Shown in pieces: positions 18,899 to 27,334 of a DNA stretch of 64,000 nucleotides. Position numbers and translations under genes: made by a program. The notes below the pieces were generated by a model. The model was not told the origin of the DNA and did no database searches. It worked only from the letters and a program-made list of their open reading frames with translations. Position 1 is the first letter of the stretch; every line of letters begins with the position of its first letter. This stretch comes from Actinokineospora alba (GTDB lineage: Bacteria; Actinomycetota; Actinomycetes; Mycobacteriales; Pseudonocardiaceae): positions 4,774,001 to 4,838,000 of the forward strand of contig NZ_SNXU01000001.1 of assembly GCF_004362515.1 (NCBI RefSeq), written 5' to 3'.

Positions 18899-19186
18899 CG
18901 CGGGCGTCTCACGTTCACTGGCTGTGATGCGGAAGTGTCCGCACGGTATGTGCCGGATGAACTCCAGGACAGGGACCTATGGCCCTACTGCAAACGCCTC
19001 TGTGTCTCTCTGTCATGGGCGGGTAGCAGGTTGGAGGCGGTTGTGACAACTGTCCGTGAGTTTCCGCGAGCACGTGACACAAAAGCCGTCCGAAACTGTG
19101 ATGTAGCTCTAAGTAACGTCGGAGCGGTGCCACCGCGGGCGACGGGCGATGACTTAACGTGGAGCCGGATGGACGGGAGGTTTCGC

Positions 19187-19414
19187 GTGACGGAACAGGG
19201 TGACGGGGTGGTGGCGGAGCTGCGCGCGCAGTTCCGCTCGGAGCTGCCCGCCAGGGTCGAGGCGCTCGACGCGGAGGCGTTGGGCGATCTCACCGCCGCC
19301 CTGCGCGACGCGCGCAGGCGCCAGCGCGAGAGCCTGGCCAAGGCGGCCGACGAGTCGCTCAAGCAGGTGCCCCGGCTGGTTCGGCCCCTGGTGCGCAAGG
19401 TGATCGGCCTGTGA
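19187..19414 (+). CDS. Small helical hypothetical protein
   Basis: This encodes 75 residues, highly charged and entirely helical in appearance (VVAELRAQFRSELPARVEALDAEALGDLTAAL...). The GTG at 19187 has GGGAGG six nt upstream, better than the in-frame ATG at 19169. The stop overlaps the GTG of 19411-20217 by 4 bp (GTGA), so the pair is coupled. I do not recognise it; an adaptor for the downstream repeat protein is possible. Confidence 0.6.
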   Translation: MTEQGDGVVAELRAQFRSELPARVEALDAEALGDLTAALRDARRRQRESLAKAADESLKQVPRLVRPLVRKVIGL

Positions 19415-20217
19415 GCGCCAAGATCCGCGCGGAGATCGTCAAGCTGGCCAGGCTCCTCGGTGACGAACCCGAGCGGTTCTCCTACCTGGCCGACCTCCCA
19501 CTCGAAGACCTGCGCGTCATCCGTGAACGCGCCACCGACGTCCTCTTCAGCGCCAACCGCGGCATGTTCGAACGCATCGCCGCGGCCAGCAAACTCGTGC
19601 CGGTGGCGGTGACCACCACCGTCGCGCAGAAGTCGTTCGGCCCACTGCTGTGCGCGCGGATCGCCGGTGTACTGGAACCTGAGCGAGCCGTGGAGATGGC
19701 GGGCAGGCTCCCGGTCGAGTTCCTCGCCGACGTGGCCGCCGAACTCGACCCGCGCCGGGCGGCGGGCGTGCTCGCGGCGCTGCCCGCGGCGAAGGTCGTC
19801 GAGGTCGGCACGGAACTGACCGATCGCGGCGACTACGTCAGCATGGGCCGGTTCATCGGCGAACTGCCGGACGCGACCCTCCGCGTGGTCGTCCAGGAAC
19901 TCGACGCCGACGCGATCCTCCGCACGGCGGTGTACAGCGAGAACGACGACCGGTTCGCGGCGATCTTCGCGATGGTCCCGGACTCACGAATCCCGGACGT
20001 GCTGGACGTGGTGATCAACGCGGACGCGTCGACGGTGGACGACCTCGCCGATGACGTCCTGCCGGTGCTGGCGGCGTTGGACGAAGCCGGCCTGACCCGG
20101 CTCGCGACCGCGGTGGACGCGTTGACACCGGACCAGCGCGCCCGGCTGGTTGACCTGGCGGCGAAGGCGGGCGTGACCGATCAGCTGGGGCCGCTGGGCC
20201 TCGCGCTAAGCGCTTAA
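19411..20217 (+). CDS. Helical-repeat protein resembling the MgtE N domain
   Basis: This is a 268-residue soluble protein with several helical repeats of the LDPRRAAGVLAALPAAKVVEVGTEL type that recall the superhelical N domain of MgtE, but no CBS or membrane domain follows. Related sequences occur as stand-alone hypotheticals in actinomycetes. It is translationally coupled to the 75-residue gene upstream. It overlaps the convergent gene 20206-20826 by 12 bp at the 3' ends. The function is unknown. Confidence 0.65.
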   Translation: MSAKIRAEIVKLARLLGDEPERFSYLADLPLEDLRVIRERATDVLFSANRGMFERIAAASKLVPVAVTTTVAQKSFGPLLCARIAGVLEPERAVEMAGRLPVEFLADVAAELDPRRAAGVLAALPAAKVVEVGTELTDRGDYVSMGRFIGELPDATLRVVVQELDADAILRTAVYSENDDRFAAIFAMVPDSRIPDVLDVVINADASTVDDLADDVLPVLAALDEAGLTRLATAVDALTPDQRARLVDLAAKAGVTDQLGPLGLALSA

Positions 20218-20826
20218 GCGGCCGGTGATCTGGAGGCTGCTGTCCAGCTTGGCCTCCAGTTCGCCTGCCGTGTCGGGGGAAAGCGCCTGCGCCCACCGGC
20301 CCACCGCGCTGAGGAAGCCGAACAGGTTTAGGTGCGCCCGGTCGAGCGCGGTGCTGAGGGCATCGAGCGGTACGGCGATCTGCTCACGGGGTTGAGCGTC
20401 GTCGTCGTCGCCCAATCCGCCGCCGGACCAGATCCGCACACCATCGTCGACGTGCTCGACCCACGGTGCGGGTGAGTGTCCGAGCCACGGCTGCCCGCCA
20501 TCCAGCACGGAAACCCAGTCGCGCCAGGTCTCCAGTCCGCAGCAGCAACTCGGCGCGATGCTCACCCCGGTGCCTGCATCGCGTGCCCGCAGGCCGCCGG
20601 GGGCGATCAGATCTTGCGCGCCGATGATTCCGCGGAGCAGCTTGACGGGGTCTTGAGGAAGATCATCGGCGACCTCGTGCGGCACCAACGCGGCCACTGC
20701 GACACCGATTTCCGCGGCGGTCATCTCCGCCGAGAGACGTACAAAGCCGTCCGAGGGATCAGCCACCGGCCAGCAGCTGAAATGCCGCGTGCCGAACGTT
20801 TCGATGACCGGTTCCAGGATGAGCAC
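20206..20826 (-). CDS. Hypothetical protein with a CCC motif
   Basis: This is a 206-residue soluble protein. The distinctive segment APSCCCGLETWRDWVSVLDGGQPWLGHSPAPWVEH (about 91-125) and an acidic DDDD run follow a globular N terminus (MLILEPVIETFGTRHFSCWPVADPSDGFV). I do not recognise a catalytic domain; related proteins appear as hypotheticals in actinomycetes, sometimes in polymorphic-toxin or immunity contexts, which is only suggestive. It lies 42 bp downstream of the DnaJ-NERD gene on the same strand. Confidence 0.6.
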   Translation of the reverse strand: MLILEPVIETFGTRHFSCWPVADPSDGFVRLSAEMTAAEIGVAVAALVPHEVADDLPQDPVKLLRGIIGAQDLIAPGGLRARDAGTGVSIAPSCCCGLETWRDWVSVLDGGQPWLGHSPAPWVEHVDDGVRIWSGGGLGDDDDAQPREQIAVPLDALSTALDRAHLNLFGFLSAVGRWAQALSPDTAGELEAKLDSSLQITGRLSA

Positions 20827-20868
20827 GGCTCAGTGTCCCGGGAGGACACCCGCCACACAACGCCATTA

Positions 20869-21966
20869 CTAAGCCGAGGCGGACGCCGCATCCGGTTCCC
20901 GCACCACGCGGGCGCGGACCTTGCGCAGGATTCGCTGGTCCACCAAAGCGCAGTCGACCGACAGCCAGTCGCCGATGTCCTGGACGAACTGGTCCGGAAC
21001 CATGGCCGACACACCCAGCCCCGGTGCGTCGTCGGCCGTCAGGGCGCCGCGGCGGTTGGGGTACAGCAGCAGGACGCCGCGGACGTCGACGTCCGGCAGG
21101 TGGTCCTGGAAGGCCGCCACCGCGTCGAACAGGTTGGTGGTGCCGCCGCGGAAGGCGTGGCCGTTGCGCCACAGGGAGCCGTCGTCGTCGATCTCGTAGT
21201 GGCCGGGCAGCCACAGTTTCGACTCGACCAGCACCAGTCGGTGTCCACAGAGGACGGCGTGCTCGATGTCGGCGAACACCGACCCCGGCCGAGACAATCC
21301 GTGGAACACGCGGGCTCCGGGCAGCCTGGCCAGGTAGTTGACCAGCATCTCACTGGTCAGCCGCTCACCGACCGGCTCGTCGTCGGCCACCCCGAACACC
21401 GTGCGCTCGCCGAACTCCGCCAGCGCCGACCGGTTGGCCCTGGCCGCGGACAGGTAGGACCGGAGCAGCCGGATCATCGCCCCCAGCGCGGTCACGATCA
21501 GCGCGAGCCAGCACACCAGCACGACGGTGGGCAGGTCGCCCGGCAGCAGCAGCGGAACCGTCAGCAGCGCCGTGCCGATCAGCGCGGCGGCGGCGGGGGC
21601 GTGCCCGGGTGTGCGCACGTAGCCGATGCGCGGCTGGTGCTTGGTCAGGTGCCACCACGACAGCGACGCGGGCGGAAGGTCGCAGCCCCGCGGCGTGTAC
21701 ACCGGCTCGTCCCGGTACATCCGCCTCCGCGCCCGAGGCTTGGGCACCTCCGGTGTCGGCCGCTCCCGGTCGCCCCGGTCGTACTCCGCGCGCTTGCGGG
21801 AGTCGGCCAGCGTCTCGTACGCGGTCTTCAGCAGACGAAACGTCCCAGCCGTCCCACCGGCGTCGGGGTGCATGACCTTCGCCAGCGCCCGATACGCCGA
21901 CTTGATCTCACCTGCCGACGCGTCCCTGCGAACGCCGAGTAGCTCGTAGTAGTCGACTTCCGCCAC
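20869..21966 (-). CDS. J-domain and NERD (nuclease-related) membrane protein
   Basis: This encodes 365 residues. The N-terminal J domain (1-65, DYYELLGVRRDASAGEIKSAYRALAKVMHPDAGG) keeps the essential HPD motif, so it could recruit DnaK. Two membrane helices (about 127-145 and 148-168) follow, then a NERD-type domain (about 180-345) with ADIEHAVLCGHRLVLVESKLW, in which the D...E-x-K pattern of the restriction-endonuclease-like fold is visible. NERD domains occur in stress and DNA-associated proteins of uncertain activity. A J domain joined to a membrane NERD domain is uncommon. The long palindrome 22014-22161 lies between its start and the upstream gene. Confidence 0.82.
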   Translation of the reverse strand: MAEVDYYELLGVRRDASAGEIKSAYRALAKVMHPDAGGTAGTFRLLKTAYETLADSRKRAEYDRGDRERPTPEVPKPRARRRMYRDEPVYTPRGCDLPPASLSWWHLTKHQPRIGYVRTPGHAPAAAALIGTALLTVPLLLPGDLPTVVLVCWLALIVTALGAMIRLLRSYLSAARANRSALAEFGERTVFGVADDEPVGERLTSEMLVNYLARLPGARVFHGLSRPGSVFADIEHAVLCGHRLVLVESKLWLPGHYEIDDDGSLWRNGHAFRGGTTNLFDAVAAFQDHLPDVDVRGVLLLYPNRRGALTADDAPGLGVSAMVPDQFVQDIGDWLSVDCALVDQRILRKVRARVVREPDAASASA

Positions 21967-22013
21967 AGCGCGATCATTTCAGACTCTCCCCGCGCCGTCG
22001 CCCGCACACCCCA

Positions 22014-22161
22014 CCGCGAGTCGCCCCGCCACGCGAACGAGTCGCCCCGCCAGGCAAGTGAGTTCGACATTCGCGGGTGGTGGAGCTGAACCACCGGGGT
22101 GCGAATGTCGAACTCACTTGCCGGACGGGGCGACTCGTTCGCTGGACGGGGCGACTCGCGG
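22014..22161. repeat. Long palindromic repeat, family A copy 1
   Basis: Two arms of about 60 nt (22014-22074 and 22101-22161) match at roughly 90% in inverted orientation around a 26-nt centre that has its own small stem (GTGGT/ACCAC). Each arm contains two direct copies of a CGAGTCGCCCC-N(6-7)-GC[AG]A unit and then GAGTTCGACATTCGC. The right edge abuts the TGA (22163-22165) of the minus-strand ABC permease gene. A second copy is at 53156-53280. It can act as a transcription terminator; it also looks like a mobile or REP/MITE-like palindrome. Confidence 0.85.
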
Positions 22162-22162
22162 G

Positions 22163-23131
22163 TCAGCTGGTGATGTCCTTGGTGCGGAAGCGGCGGGAGG
22201 CCAGGAAGAAGAACACCGCCGCGTAGGTGATCGCGGAGAAGGCGCCCTTCGTCATGTTCGACCAGTCGATGTCGGTGGCGATCAGATCGGACCAGGCGAA
22301 CGACCAGTGGGTCGGCAGGTAGTCCCGCAGATCCCCGAGCGCGGTGATCTGGTCGAGGATCTGCGACAGGATGGACACCAGCACCGTGCCGCCGACCGCG
22401 CCCAGGGGTGCGTCCGTGGTGACCGACAGGAACAGGGCCAGCGCCGCCACCCACAGCAGGTTGACCGAGATGTACGCGATCGAGAACACCAGCGCCAGCA
22501 TCGAGTCCTCGAACGACACCGCGTCGCCGGTCGGGCTGACCGCCTCGCCGGTGCCGTAGAAGACGATCCCTACCGCCAGCGCCACCGCGGGCAGCAGCAC
22601 CAGGCACAGCAGCGACAGCAGGCCCGACGAGATCGCCTTCTGCCGCAGCAGCCGCTGCCGGGGGACCGGCATCGACAGCAGGTACTTCAGGCTCGACCAC
22701 GACGCCTCCGAGGCGATGGTGTCGCCGAAGAACAGGGCGACGATCATCGGCAGCAGGAAGCTCCCCGTGGCGAACAGGATGAACACCACGAAGTTCGGCG
22801 CGCTGGCCGTGGCCAGGTCGACGAAACCACCGGAGCGCCGGGCGTTGTCCGATGAGCCGAACTCGAACGCCGCCCACAGCAGGAACGGCAGCACCACCAG
22901 GAACGACAGGAGGAACTGCGTGCGCCGCCGCCGCAGCTGGCGGACCAGCTCCACCCGCAGCGGCAGCGTGCGGCTCTGCCGGAACCCCTCGACCGACCCG
23001 TCCGGACCGAACCCGGTGGACTCCTTGCCCGCCGCGACCGCCATCTCGTCGATCGCGGCCGGGTCGGTGTGCACAGTCGACACGTTCGTGTGAACCACCA
23101 CCGGAACGTCCTTGTGGCCGTTGTCGCTCAT
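22163..23131 (-). CDS. ABC-2 type transporter permease
   Basis: This encodes 322 residues. A roughly 60-residue cytoplasmic N-terminal tail precedes six hydrophobic helices starting at about 70 (QFLLSFLVVLPFLLWAAFEF). The motif ASEASWSSLKYLLSMPVPRQRLLRQK between helices 2 and 3 is the usual ABC-2 coupling segment. The start overlaps the stop of the fused hydrolase-ATPase gene by 4 bp (23128-23131), so together they form one exporter. The stop codon directly abuts a long palindrome that probably terminates the transcript. Confidence 0.88.
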   Translation of the reverse strand: MSDNGHKDVPVVVHTNVSTVHTDPAAIDEMAVAAGKESTGFGPDGSVEGFRQSRTLPLRVELVRQLRRRRTQFLLSFLVVLPFLLWAAFEFGSSDNARRSGGFVDLATASAPNFVVFILFATGSFLLPMIVALFFGDTIASEASWSSLKYLLSMPVPRQRLLRQKAISSGLLSLLCLVLLPAVALAVGIVFYGTGEAVSPTGDAVSFEDSMLALVFSIAYISVNLLWVAALALFLSVTTDAPLGAVGGTVLVSILSQILDQITALGDLRDYLPTHWSFAWSDLIATDIDWSNMTKGAFSAITYAAVFFFLASRRFRTKDITS

Positions 23132-25974
23132 GATCCCTCTCCGACCAGCTCGAGGAAGACGTCCTCAAGGCGCCTGCGCGGCCCCGCCTGCTCGACCGCC
23201 ACCCCCGCCTTGACCAGCACGCTGAGCGCCGCGGAGCGCGGCAGCCCGTCGAGGTCCGCGTGCACCAGGGACCCTTCCACCGTCACCGCGTTGATCCCGG
23301 TGACCCCGCGCAGCGCCTCGGCCGCCGACTCCGGGTCGTCGACCCGGAACGTCGCCTCGCCGCCACCGGCCACGATCTCGTCGACCGAGCCCGCCGCGAC
23401 CAGCTTGCCGCGGTGCATCACCACGACGTGGTCGCAGGTCTGCTCCACCTCGGCGAGCAGGTGGCTCGACACCAGCACCGTGCGGCCGGTGGCCGCGTAG
23501 CGCCGCAGCACGTCGCGCATCTGGTGGATCTGCGGCGGGTCGAGCCCGTTGGTCGGCTCGTCCAGCACCATCAGGTCCGGGAACCCGAGCATCGCCTGGG
23601 CGATCGCCAGTCGCTGCCGCATGCCCTGGCTGTACGTGCGGACCTTGCGCTCGACCGCGTTGCCCAGCCCCGCGATCTCCAGCGCCTCCGCGAAGTGCGC
23701 CCGCTCGACGGGACGCCCGGTGGCCGCCCAGTACAGCTCCAGGTTCGCCCGGCCGGACAGGTGCGGCAGGAAGCCCGCTCCCTCGACGAACGAACCGATC
23801 CGCGACAGCACCGGCGCACCGGAGTGGATCTTGTGGCCGAACACCCGGATCTGCCCGTCGCTGGGCGAGATCAGGCCCATGAGCATCCGCAGCGTCGTCG
23901 TCTTGCCCGCCCCGTTGGGCCCCAGCAGGCCGAGGACCTGCCCGCGGTCGACCCGGAACGACAGCGAGTCGACCGCCCGGAGCCCGCCCGGGTAGGACTT
24001 CGACAGGTTCTCGATCACCAGCGGCACCTCGGTCAGCGCCGGATCGACGTCGTCCTCGCGGCGCCTGCGGATCATCCCGACGATCCCGGCGATCAGCCCC
24101 AGGCCGAGGACGACCCCGATGCCGATCAGCGGACCCGCCGGGGGAGCCGAGCTGGACCGCGCGCCCGCGACCACCGGCACCTGCAGCGCGCTGTCCGGCG
24201 CCAGCTCGACCTTGTACGCCGCGGCCCGGGCGGGCGTCGCGTACGCCTGGTCGGTCGTGGTCACGACCAGCTCGACCCGGTGGTCGGTCTCGATCGGCCG
24301 CACGATCCCCGGCAGCGCCACCGTCACCTCGACCGGCGTGCCATCGGTGGGCAGCCCCGGAACGCGGAAGGCGGACACGGCCGAGCCGGGCAGCGTCCGC
24401 ACGCCGTCCGGACCGACGTCGTAGAGCTTGGCGAACAGCACCGCCCCATCCGGCGCGGGCAGGTTCGGCACCGTCGAGACCCGCAGCCGGACCGTCGACG
24501 CCCCCGCGATCAGGAGCTGCTGCTCGAGCGGCAGGCCCGTGAACCGCGCGGACTGGCCGGGCAGGTCGATCGCCACCCGGCCGGCGAGCCGGGCCGAGCC
24601 GCTGATGACCGAGCCGAGCCCGGGCATGCTGCTGATCGACGCCGGATTGCCGCCGGGCGGGTTCACGATCGTCTGCGCCACCCCGTCGACCCGCACGGAC
24701 CTGCGCTCGGTGGCCGCGCCCCCGGTCAGACCGGGGTAGCCGCTCGCGGTGACCGTGCGCACCGACGGCGCGCCCTGCGCCCGCAGCGCGCCCTGCACCG
24801 CGTACTCGAAGGGGGTGCCGGGGTCGTCGCCGAGGCCGCGCAGGTGGAAGTCGAACCAGTCCGCGATCTCGCCGCGCAGGCCGGGGCCGGGCTTGCCGCC
24901 GTCGTGGCCGCCGGTGTACCAGACGACCTTGACCTTGCCGCCCGCCGCGCTGATCTGCCGCGCGGTGGCGTCGGCCTGGTCGAGGCCGAACAGGGTGTCC
25001 TGCTCGCCCTGCACCAGCATCGTCGGCTGGGTGATGTTCTTGGTGACCGAACTCGGCGAGACCGACCGCATCAGATCGATCGTGGCCTGGTCGGCCCGCC
25101 CGGTGGTGGCGACCTGCGCGTACGCGCGGCACACCGACTCCACGAACCGGCCGCACGGGTTGCCGTCGTCGGGCGTCGGCATCCGCTCCGGCCTGCCGGT
25201 GTCGATCGGGGCCGCCGCCCCGCCCGAGTCCCGGGCCTCCTCGTCGCCCGCCTCGGTCGCTTCCGAGGAGGGGTTCGCCAGGCCCGCGGCGCCCATGCCG
25301 GAGGCGAAGAAGATGCCCGCCCATGACCGCTTGAACACGCCGTCGTCGGCGAAGGCGTTGGCCGACGGCGACCCGGCGACCTCGCCGAGGGTGGCCGAGT
25401 TGGGCACCAGCGCCTGGCTCAGGTCGTTGTAGGTGATCACCGGGGCGAGCGCGTCGACCCGCTTGTCGGTCCCGGCGAGCAGCAGCGACAGCGCGCCGCC
25501 GTACGACCCGCCGGTGACTCCCACTTTCGGGTCATTTTCGCCGTCGCGGACCACCTCGGGCTGCTTGGCCAGCCAGTCGACGAGTCCGCGGGCGTCGGCG
25601 ACCTCGTGGTCGGGGGAGTTCAGCGCGATCCGGCCGCCGCTGCGGCCGAAGCCACGGGCCGACCAGGTCAGCACGACGAAGCCGCGCTGGGCGAGTTCGC
25701 GCGCGTCGGCGTCGACGCTCAGCTTGCTCCCGCCGAACCCGTGGGCGACCAGCACAGCGGGCGCCGGTGTGCGTTCGGGCAGGTAGAGGGTGGTGTCGAG
25801 GGACACCGGCGCGGTCTCCCCGGGCCCGCCGGGCAGCGGCAGGAGGGCTTCGCGGGTCTGCACCGGGGGCGGCTCGTCACCCCGGTTCAGCCAGACGATG
25901 CCTGCGGCGGCGACGGCGGCCACGAGCAGGGCGGTGGCCACCTGTCTCGGGCGGATTCGGGGAAAGCGGGGCAC
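23128..25974 (-). CDS. Fused S15/X-Pro-type alpha/beta hydrolase and ABC ATPase
   Basis: This encodes 948 residues. A signal anchor (about 11-27) is followed by a secreted alpha/beta hydrolase of the CocE/S15 peptidase type (oxyanion strand VLVAHGFGGSKL, nucleophile GGSYGG, His in GGHDGG) with a beta-sandwich, a second membrane helix (about 600-620, GPLIGIGVVLGLGLIAGIVGMI), and a cytoplasmic ABC ATPase. The ATPase has Walker A GPNGAGKTT, signature YSQGMRQR and Walker B LMVLDEPTNGLDPPQ. The hydrolase therefore faces outside and the ATPase inside. The GTG at 25974 is chosen because the frame upstream is low-quality coding sequence. Such fusions are known in actinomycetes but are not characterised. 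It works with the permease 22163-23131. Confidence 0.85.
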   Translation of the reverse strand: MPRFPRIRPRQVATALLVAAVAAAGIVWLNRGDEPPPVQTREALLPLPGGPGETAPVSLDTTLYLPERTPAPAVLVAHGFGGSKLSVDADARELAQRGFVVLTWSARGFGRSGGRIALNSPDHEVADARGLVDWLAKQPEVVRDGENDPKVGVTGGSYGGALSLLLAGTDKRVDALAPVITYNDLSQALVPNSATLGEVAGSPSANAFADDGVFKRSWAGIFFASGMGAAGLANPSSEATEAGDEEARDSGGAAAPIDTGRPERMPTPDDGNPCGRFVESVCRAYAQVATTGRADQATIDLMRSVSPSSVTKNITQPTMLVQGEQDTLFGLDQADATARQISAAGGKVKVVWYTGGHDGGKPGPGLRGEIADWFDFHLRGLGDDPGTPFEYAVQGALRAQGAPSVRTVTASGYPGLTGGAATERRSVRVDGVAQTIVNPPGGNPASISSMPGLGSVISGSARLAGRVAIDLPGQSARFTGLPLEQQLLIAGASTVRLRVSTVPNLPAPDGAVLFAKLYDVGPDGVRTLPGSAVSAFRVPGLPTDGTPVEVTVALPGIVRPIETDHRVELVVTTTDQAYATPARAAAYKVELAPDSALQVPVVAGARSSSAPPAGPLIGIGVVLGLGLIAGIVGMIRRRREDDVDPALTEVPLVIENLSKSYPGGLRAVDSLSFRVDRGQVLGLLGPNGAGKTTTLRMLMGLISPSDGQIRVFGHKIHSGAPVLSRIGSFVEGAGFLPHLSGRANLELYWAATGRPVERAHFAEALEIAGLGNAVERKVRTYSQGMRQRLAIAQAMLGFPDLMVLDEPTNGLDPPQIHQMRDVLRRYAATGRTVLVSSHLLAEVEQTCDHVVVMHRGKLVAAGSVDEIVAGGGEATFRVDDPESAAEALRGVTGINAVTVEGSLVHADLDGLPRSAALSVLVKAGVAVEQAGPRRRLEDVFLELVGEGS

Positions 25975-26103
25975 GCTGACGAAGGTATTCCAGACTTGCT
26001 GAGAGCGTTCCCAGCAGGGGCGCTGTGACCAATCCCAACGTGCGGAACAGCCACCCCGGCTGGTGTGTTCGGATCTGACAGGGAACAATCGACAGCAGTT
26101 ATG

Positions 26104-26208
26104 TGCTCGGAGGGGAGTATTCCTTCGCGCCGGTGTCGTCAACACGGACCCTTCGGGGACCCGGCGCCGGCGGTCGGACGAGTTGTCCGGCGGAAGAGAC
26201 CTCCGGTG
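26104..26208 (+). promoter_or_regulatory. Manganese (yybP-ykoY) riboswitch
   Basis: The leader carries the conserved features of the yybP-ykoY aptamer in order: CGGAGGGGAGTA (26108-26119), the internal TCGTCAACACGG (26137-26148), a CTTCGGGG-capped helix, and the closing CGGAAGAGACCTCCGG (26191-26206), whose CCTCC pairs with GGAGG of the first segment. It lies 35 nt before the start of a TerC/Alx-type gene, the usual target. Mn2+ binding is expected to turn the transporter on. Confidence 0.88.
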
Positions 26209-26242
26209 CTCGGCGCTTGCCCGTACACCGGAGGTTAAATCA

Positions 26243-27265
26243 ATGGCAGTTCCTGCCTGGGCCTGGTTCGCCACGATCGGCGGCCTGCTCGTCCTGTTCG
26301 CGATCGACCTGCTGATCGTCGACCGCAAACCCCACGAGGTCACCATCGGCGAGGCGGGCCGATGGGTCGCCTTCTACATCGGCTGCGCGGTCGCCTTCGG
26401 CGGCGCGATCTGGGCCTTCTCGGGCGCGACGTACGCGGGCGAGTTCTTCGCCGGCTACATCACCGAGTACTCGCTCTCGGTCGACAACCTGTTCATCTTC
26501 CTGATCATCATGTCGGCCTTCGCCGTGCCGAAGATCCACCAGCACAAGGTGCTGCTCGTCGGCATCGTGATCGCCCTGGTCATGCGCGGCATCTTCATCG
26601 CCGTCGGCGCGGTGGCGATCGCCAAGTTCAGCTGGGTGTTCTACCTGTTCGGCCTGTTCCTCATCTACACCGCCTGGAAGCTGTCGCGGCAGGGTCTCGG
26701 CGAGGACGAGGAATACGAAGAGAACGCGATGACGAGGTTCGTCCGCAGGCTCTTCCCCGTCACCGACCAGTACCACGGCGCCAAGTCGTTCACGCGGATC
26801 GACGGCAAGCGGTTCGTGACCCCGATGTTCATCGTCATGATCGCCATCGGCACCGCCGACCTGCTGTTCGCGGTCGACTCGATCCCGGCCATCTTCGGTC
26901 TCACCAAGGAACCGTTCCTGGTCTTCACCGCCAACGCCTTCGCGCTGATGGGGTTGCGCCAGCTGTACTTCCTGCTGGGCGGCCTGCTGCGCAAGCTGGT
27001 CTACCTGTCAGTCGGTCTCGCGGTCATCCTCGGCTTCATCGGCGTCAAGCTGGTGCTCGAGGCGCTGCACACCAACACGCTGCCGTTCATCAACGGCGGC
27101 GAGCCGCTGAATGTCCCGACCATCGGCATTCAGGTCTCGCTGTCGGTCATCGTGGGTGTCCTGGTCATCACGACCGTCGCGAGCCTCATCAAATCGCGCA
27201 AGACCGAGGCGAATGAATCCGAGGACGATTCGGACCTGACTGAGCCCGCCGCACAGAAGCACTGA
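26243..27265 (+). CDS. TerC/Alx family integral membrane protein, probable Mn2+ exporter
   Basis: This encodes 340 residues with about nine hydrophobic helices. The family motifs SLSVDNLFIFLIIMSAF (about 80-96) and GTADLLFAVDSIPAIFGLTKEPFLVFTANAFALMGLRQLYFLL (about 205-248) are intact, including the Asp residues of the two conserved VDN/VDS segments. ATG 26243 has CGGAGG eight nt upstream. Family members with yybP-ykoY leaders (Alx, MntX-like) export manganese; the riboswitch directly upstream supports that over tellurite resistance. Confidence 0.9.
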   Translation: MAVPAWAWFATIGGLLVLFAIDLLIVDRKPHEVTIGEAGRWVAFYIGCAVAFGGAIWAFSGATYAGEFFAGYITEYSLSVDNLFIFLIIMSAFAVPKIHQHKVLLVGIVIALVMRGIFIAVGAVAIAKFSWVFYLFGLFLIYTAWKLSRQGLGEDEEYEENAMTRFVRRLFPVTDQYHGAKSFTRIDGKRFVTPMFIVMIAIGTADLLFAVDSIPAIFGLTKEPFLVFTANAFALMGLRQLYFLLGGLLRKLVYLSVGLAVILGFIGVKLVLEALHTNTLPFINGGEPLNVPTIGIQVSLSVIVGVLVITTVASLIKSRKTEANESEDDSDLTEPAAQKH

Positions 27266-27334
27266 GAACGGGCTCAATAGCTGCTCCCATATTTCTGTGG
27301 CGGGTATGGGAATAATCCATCGTCCGTCCGCCAG

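Noticed and set aside
22014..22161. The palindrome as the C-terminal coding region of an extended minus-strand protein.
   Set aside because: Frames across it are open only because of GC bias; the repeated Arg-Gly-Asp-Ser-like translation comes from the repeat itself.
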